A stretch of DNA of 18,317 bases from Methanomassiliicoccales archaeon (GTDB lineage Archaea > Thermoplasmatota > Thermoplasmata > SG8-5): positions 1 through 18,317 of the forward strand of contig DAOVXH010000012.1 of assembly GCA_030636255.1 (NCBI GenBank). Reading direction: 5' to 3'. The position numbers were made by a program, and so were the translations under genes. The notes below the pieces were generated by a model. That model was not told the origin of the DNA. It saw only the letters and a program-made list of their open reading frames with translations, and made no database searches. How positions within the stretch are numbered: position 1 is the stretch's first letter; each line of letters begins with the position of its first letter. This document shows, piece after piece, positions 14,144 to 18,317 of the stretch.

Positions 14144-17100
14144 ATGATTAATACTGAGAACTCGGGGCAGAAAGTCGATAGAGGTTATAGAAATAATCTT
14201 AATGCTCAAAATACAGAATCAAATCGCGAGGGTCTCACCAATGGCAATGTTCTAAAATCCAGTGTTGGCATGACAAATGGTATGGCCAACGGTCTCACCA
14301 ATGGAAACGCATTGAATTCCAATCAAGGTATGACCAATGGAATGACCAATGGAATGGGCATGACAAACGGAATGGGCATGACAAACGGCCTCACCAATGG
14401 CATGGGCATGACCAATGGCCTCACCAATGGGCTTACTAATGGCATGGGCGGTTCAGGCATGTCTCCTTCCCTCAGAAGAATCGATGACAAGGCAATATCA
14501 CCAAAAAAGCTCTCATTGGTTCTTGTTTTAACAATTGTTCTTCTTATTCCAAGCATATTCATTGCTTTCAATTATTCCGAGCCAATCGAGGATCTTAAAA
14601 TAGATGGGCAATTTGATGATATTGACACCATACTCCTAATAGCAGACGATGGATCAGAATCCACGTCAGCACTTGATATTAGGGAATATGGAATTACTAC
14701 AAAGGACGGAAAATTCACATATATATACGCCAGGGTCAAAAGTAACTGGATGGAATCCAGTGAACCCACTAGCCTCTACATATTCTTTGATAGCGATGAT
14801 GACCAAGATACAGGTTATAAGCTGGAAAATATGGGCGCCGATTACATGGTTGAAATATTTGGCTGGGAAGACAAAATTCAAGGCAAGTCTCTGAAAAAAT
14901 TTTCTGATAATGACCAATACAATTGGAGCAGCTGGAAATCACAGGGATTTGTAAGGGCGGCAATGTTCGGCAGTGAGATTGAAATGACTATTTCGAATAA
15001 TATGCTTCCACTTGAGGACGATTACAAAGCATTATTCATGACAAAATCTGAAGATGGTGGCGAGATATGCCAGGCACAGATTGCAGAGGGGAAAGGCGCA
15101 CTTGTTGTCAAACAAGAACCAAATGATGATAATGGTATAATTTCTGATAATACTGCAATGACTCTGGAACTCACGGCTTATGGCCATGATATTGAAGTAA
15201 ATTCAATAGATATTACTGGGTTGAACTCTGCCTCTGTCAGCGGTCTACCAGTGACTGTTTCTGCAGGTTCTTCAACCACCCTGGATGTAGATGCTTCCAT
15301 CAACAGCATGGATTCAGGCACCTTTGTGGAACTATCTGTTTCATCTGTGAGTTGTGATGGCCCCTACAGGATATCTGGAGAAGGATTGAAGGCATATGCC
15401 ACAGCCGCACCAGCCGAAATTCTCATTGATGGTGCATTTGCAGACTGGAGTGCTGTGGACAAATCCACAGATGAAAGCGATTCTGACAATCCAGATATTG
15501 ACATTAGAGAATATGCATCAGCCAATACCACATCTGATGCCTTGTTCTACATGAAGATAGATTCTGACGGCAATATCTTTGCAGGCGGCAATACCCCTTA
15601 TATGAGAAATAAGCCAGAATCATCTGGAGACCCAGGTGACCCTGGAGATCCAGGCACGCCAAAGCCAATTCCCAGGAAAACCGGAGAGGACATTACCAGA
15701 ATCTACATGGACACACAGAATGGTGGCCAGAACATTGGTGGCATCCAGGCAGATTATCTTATTGAAGTCACTGGTATCCACGGAGAAATAATTTCCAAGA
15801 AATTATATTCATTACCAGGCAAGCATTTTGTCAAGAATATAGATGCAGCAAATGGCATTAGAGAACTTGAAGCAGGCGTTGATATTTCAGACATCAATTA
15901 TACCGGCGTGATGCAGGTTTACTTTGAGACTACTGACTGGCAGAAGAATGAGGACGTGTCTGATGTTCATATTCATATTCCTATTTTACAGACTGGAACT
16001 CGTAGTTCCAGTCAAGATGTTTCACCAGACACTTCATTCGCCACCCCAACTGTTTTCGAAACAGGTTCCACCACCTTCGTCAGCGCGGCCTTTGATTCGG
16101 CAAACAATGCAGTCATAGTCGCATATGTTGATGGTGCTGACGGTGATGGTAAAATAGTGGTTGGTGAGGTTTCAGCAGCTTTGAACACCGTTAGTTTCGG
16201 TTCTCCAGTCCCATTCGCTTCAGAGTTGCCGGCCATAAGTTATGTATCCATGACATATGTGACCGGAGGCAAGGTTGTTGTTTCATTCAGGGGGAACAGC
16301 GGTTATGGCCAGGCAGTGGTGGGAACAACAGATTTGGCTGGGGTGTCAAAGACTGACGGAACAATGACATTTGGCACCACAGCTACGTTTAATTCTGCAT
16401 CGACGCTCTACTGCGCCTCCACCTACGATTCAACCAATGACAAGATGATTATCGCCTACAGGGATGCTGGCAATTTGAACTACGGGACCGCGGTTGTGGG
16501 GACAGTTTCAGGAACAGATATCAACTTCGGCGTTGAGAATGTGTTTGAGTCGGCTGGAGTGAGCTATCTTTCTGCAGGATTTGACCCGGACAATGGCATG
16601 AGCATAATATCCTATAGGGACGAGGGTAGTTCAAATTACGGGACTGCAATCGTTGGAACTACAAACCTGAACGGGGCAGGAGACTCAGATGATTCGATAG
16701 ATTTCGGAACTAAAGCCACTTTCGAGGATGGACTCACCTCCTATACCTCAACAGTCTATGACACATCCCAGGACAAGGTAGTTATATGCTACAGGGGAAG
16801 CTCCAATGAAGGAGAGGCGATTGTTGGCACAGTTAATCTTAACGGCGCAGGGACAAATGATGATTCCATTGATTTTGATGGCATTTCAGAGATTTTCAAC
16901 GCCGCATCAACATCCTATATTTCGGCAGCATTTGATTCTGACCTGAACTTTGTAGTCATAGTTTACGAGGATGGGGGGAATTCAAATTATGGAACCCTGA
17001 TAACAGGCGCCGTCTCAGGCGACAGCATAACTTTCGGTTCGGAGGATGTCTTCGAGTCAGCAGAAACCATTCATCTTTCATTATGCTATGACACATTCAA

Positions 17101-17260
17101 CAGCAGGGCGGTTATCGGGTATTCAGATGTCGGGAACTCCAACCGGGGAACCGCAATAGTCGGGGACATTCCAGAATTTCCAATGCCACTAATACCAATT
17201 CTTTTCATGCTTGGAACATTCATAGTTTACAGGAGAAAACGCAGGGAGGTTAACCCATGA
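14144..17260 (+). CDS. Surface protein: TNG-repeat tail, two IDG/DIREY domains, seven-repeat propeller, PEF-type C-terminus
   Basis: I do not recognise this 1038-residue protein as a whole. Domains in order: a cytosolic tail (1-122) with about twelve TNG-type tetrapeptides (31-100); a signal-anchor helix (123-142); a first extracellular domain (about 145-420) starting KIDGQFDD with DIREY at 178-182; a second (425-620) starting LIDGAFADW with DIREY at 453-457, interrupted by GDPGDPGDPG (495-504). Both resemble CBM9/DOMON-like beta sandwiches. Then come seven repeats of about 50-58 residues (635-1006), each with an F-ES/SAxFD/VIxYRD/YGTAIVG pattern, probably one seven-bladed propeller. The end is IPEFP (1009-1013), a hydrophobic helix and RRKRR, a PEF-CTERM-like sorting signal. 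Adhesion or surface glycan binding is a guess. It overlaps the next gene by ATGA. Confidence 0.88.
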   Translation: MINTENSGQKVDRGYRNNLNAQNTESNREGLTNGNVLKSSVGMTNGMANGLTNGNALNSNQGMTNGMTNGMGMTNGMGMTNGLTNGMGMTNGLTNGLTNGMGGSGMSPSLRRIDDKAISPKKLSLVLVLTIVLLIPSIFIAFNYSEPIEDLKIDGQFDDIDTILLIADDGSESTSALDIREYGITTKDGKFTYIYARVKSNWMESSEPTSLYIFFDSDDDQDTGYKLENMGADYMVEIFGWEDKIQGKSLKKFSDNDQYNWSSWKSQGFVRAAMFGSEIEMTISNNMLPLEDDYKALFMTKSEDGGEICQAQIAEGKGALVVKQEPNDDNGIISDNTAMTLELTAYGHDIEVNSIDITGLNSASVSGLPVTVSAGSSTTLDVDASINSMDSGTFVELSVSSVSCDGPYRISGEGLKAYATAAPAEILIDGAFADWSAVDKSTDESDSDNPDIDIREYASANTTSDALFYMKIDSDGNIFAGGNTPYMRNKPESSGDPGDPGDPGTPKPIPRKTGEDITRIYMDTQNGGQNIGGIQADYLIEVTGIHGEIISKKLYSLPGKHFVKNIDAANGIRELEAGVDISDINYTGVMQVYFETTDWQKNEDVSDVHIHIPILQTGTRSSSQDVSPDTSFATPTVFETGSTTFVSAAFDSANNAVIVAYVDGADGDGKIVVGEVSAALNTVSFGSPVPFASELPAISYVSMTYVTGGKVVVSFRGNSGYGQAVVGTTDLAGVSKTDGTMTFGTTATFNSASTLYCASTYDSTNDKMIIAYRDAGNLNYGTAVVGTVSGTDINFGVENVFESAGVSYLSAGFDPDNGMSIISYRDEGSSNYGTAIVGTTNLNGAGDSDDSIDFGTKATFEDGLTSYTSTVYDTSQDKVVICYRGSSNEGEAIVGTVNLNGAGTNDDSIDFDGISEIFNAASTSYISAAFDSDLNFVVIVYEDGGNSNYGTLITGAVSGDSITFGSEDVFESAETIHLSLCYDTFNSRAVIGYSDVGNSNRGTAIVGDIPEFPMPLIPILFMLGTFIVYRRKRREVNP
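14231..14452 (+). repeat. In-frame TNG tetrapeptide-coding repeat tract
   Basis: Tandem and near-tandem units encode LTNG, MTNG and MGMTNG (residues 30-103). An exact 18-bp tandem duplication lies at 14351-14368 and 14369-14386. Other units differ mostly at third positions (ACC AAT GGC versus ACA AAC GGA), showing that the peptide sequence is maintained by selection. All unit lengths are multiples of three. Confidence 0.95.
16046..17161 (+). repeat. Seven degenerate propeller-blade repeats
   Basis: Seven divergent protein repeats of about 50-58 residues each carry a pattern like F-SA, Y-SA-YD, VIIAYRD, NYGTAIVG and FG. Two blades (4 and 5) share an extra NLNGAG insert and a DDSID segment. 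By eye, the DNA here looks richer in G and C than the first half of the gene. Confidence 0.8.
17244..17250 (+). promoter_or_regulatory. Shine-Dalgarno site of the coupled downstream gene
   Basis: GGGAGGT lies within the last codons of the TNG-repeat protein gene, 6 nt before the ATG at 17257. It supports translational coupling across the ATGA overlap. Confidence 0.8.
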
Positions 17261-18317
17261 GCAAGAAGAAAGGCAAAAAAGGCAAGAAAAATAAGAAGCA
17301 AGAAGAAGAGGACATAGAACTTGCCACATGCCCGAACTGCGATGAGCAAATCCCTGCTGAATCAACAGAATGCCCAGAATGCGGCCAGGAATTCCTGGAA
17401 GAAGAGGAAGAAGAAATTGACGAACCTGTAGGAGAAGTGGTTGATGAAATTGAAGAACCAGAGGATGAAGAAATTGAAACAGGCCCTCTGGAAATCAAGA
17501 AGACAGGTTTGATTATTGGCGTTATATTGAGCTTTGCAGGTGTTATTGGCGTTATTGGGCTCAGACAAGGCTTTATTCAATCATTGCTGGGAGATGCAGC
17601 ACCTTACCCTGGAATAGGAACAGCCGAACCTATTGGTCACATTGTCTCCATTATACCAACAATTCTCGGTCTTGTCATGATACTGAGCTGGGGCATCAAG
17701 AATGATTCTATTTATTATGAATTAGAGAAGATTAAGAAAGACGATACTCATGAAGAAGATGAAATAGAAGAAGATGAGATTGAAGAATTCGCCCCTGCTG
17801 AAGACGAGATTGAAGAATTCACTCCTGTTGATGATAGTATTCCATCAGAATTCAGCGAACCACTTGAGGACGTTCCAGAAGAAGAACTAGACGAGGATAC
17901 AGAAATTGATGCTTTGGATGAGCTGGAAGATGTTCTTGATGATATTACCCAGGAAATTGAAGAGGCCCCTATGGAGGTTCCAACATCTGTTAAAGATGAG
18001 CTGGCCGAGCAAATAAGGACAGAGAGATGTGAGAAAATGCTCACCACGGCTGTTATGCTTCCAGATGATAAGGAAAAACTCAAGGAGCTAATTCCCACCG
18101 GACTATCTGCCGCAGATTTCACAGAAGAAGTGAAGAAGGCCATCGAGAGGCGAAAGAATCGTGAAGAAGAGGATGATGTCACTGCAGATGAGAAGGCCTC
18201 CATCCTTGAAGATGAGCTTGTTGCAGAGCTTGCAGACCTTGAAGATGAACTGGATGAGGACATGGAAGGAGATGACCTGGAAGACCAGATTCTCAAGGAA
18301 ATAGAAGACCTGGAAGA
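17257..18317 (+). CDS. Partial zinc-ribbon, two-helix, acidic membrane protein
   Basis: The reading frame opens at the ATG overlapping the previous stop and runs off the window (353 codons seen). The product starts with a lysine-rich stretch (KKKGKKGKKNKK), then a zinc ribbon with CPNC (25-28) and CPEC (39-42). An acidic linker follows, then two membrane helices (about 84-101 and 126-147) and a very long acidic, glutamate-rich cytosolic region. That region includes a repeated DEIEEF-P unit (173-190) and probable coiled coil near the end. One less acidic island (about 246-300, containing CEKMLTTAVMLPDD) may be a small domain. No enzyme motif is visible. The coupling suggests it works with the TNG-repeat surface protein; the zinc ribbon and acidic tail face the cytosol, as does the TNG tail. 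Confidence 0.85.
   Translation, partial: MSKKKGKKGKKNKKQEEEDIELATCPNCDEQIPAESTECPECGQEFLEEEEEEIDEPVGEVVDEIEEPEDEEIETGPLEIKKTGLIIGVILSFAGVIGVIGLRQGFIQSLLGDAAPYPGIGTAEPIGHIVSIIPTILGLVMILSWGIKNDSIYYELEKIKKDDTHEEDEIEEDEIEEFAPAEDEIEEFTPVDDSIPSEFSEPLEDVPEEELDEDTEIDALDELEDVLDDITQEIEEAPMEVPTSVKDELAEQIRTERCEKMLTTAVMLPDDKEKLKELIPTGLSAADFTEEVKKAIERRKNREEEDDVTADEKASILEDELVAELADLEDELDEDMEGDDLEDQILKEIEDLE

Noticed and set aside
14001..14147. 48-codon frame ending in a 4-bp overlap with the TNG-repeat gene
   Set aside because: It is very rich in A/T-encoded residues, lies over the promoter region and has only a weak, badly spaced ribosome site.
14323..14571. Minus-strand frame over the TNG repeat
   Set aside because: It is an antisense shadow of the repeat tract with proline/methionine low complexity and no initiation signals.
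15626..15660. Collagen-like domain in the surface protein
   Set aside because: Only about three GDP triplets, too short for a triple helix; it is better read as a flexible linker.
17748..18296. Serine-rich minus-strand frame at the right end
   Set aside because: It is the antisense of the glutamate-rich region (GAA/GAG read as TTC/CTC/TCT), a known composition artefact.

Overview
The window looks archaeal, most likely Thermoplasmatota (euryarchaeal side). Supporting evidence: a fused alkyltransferase/endonuclease V repair protein of the kind known from Ferroplasma; a two-repeat euryarchaeal tRNA-splicing endonuclease; a COG1709-type archaeal regulator; TATA-type promoters 24-28 bp from start codons (leaderless or very short leaders) mixed with GGAGGTGA-type ribosome sites; T-rich terminators; and a PEF-type C-terminal sorting signal. 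The phylum call is inference and no rRNA is present to confirm it.

Layout. 1-1632 (minus strand): an ABC-2 exporter operon (ATPase, six-helix permease, and the first 45 codons of another membrane subunit that leaves the window), joined by short overlaps. 1838-4268 (plus): a two-gene operon of unknown function, a large coiled-coil membrane protein and a small winged-helix/zinc-ribbon-like protein. 4415-5107 (plus): COG1709 regulator. 5104-7513 (minus): a seven-helix TMEM198/DUF4203-like protein, PanE (ketopantoate reductase, coenzyme A synthesis) and the AGT-EndoV fusion. 7556-9210 (plus): a PflX-like radical SAM protein and BioY, ending in a clear terminator. 9211-9551 has no credible protein gene but holds a GC-rich, G-biased stretch in an AT-rich setting that I propose as a minus-strand structured RNA. 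9552-10610 (minus): EndA, divergent from a COG2108-type radical SAM protein (10663-11742) across a shared AT-rich box. 11804-12962 (plus): two small membrane or surface proteins with near-identical leaders and N-termini. 13042-13971 (minus): a Cas4/RecB-like iron-sulfur nuclease with no CRISPR nearby.

The most unusual locus is 14144-18317 (plus). A 1038-residue membrane-anchored surface protein begins with a cytosolic tail of about a dozen TNG tetrapeptides. A transmembrane anchor follows, then two IDG...DIREY domains, a probable seven-bladed propeller and a PEF-type C-terminal anchor. It is translationally coupled (ATGA overlap) to a zinc-ribbon, two-helix, very acidic membrane protein that runs off the window. 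This pair, the 1838-4268 pair and the intergenic RNA candidate are the places where something undescribed is most likely. The remaining genes are mostly housekeeping: repair, RNA processing, cofactor supply and transport.
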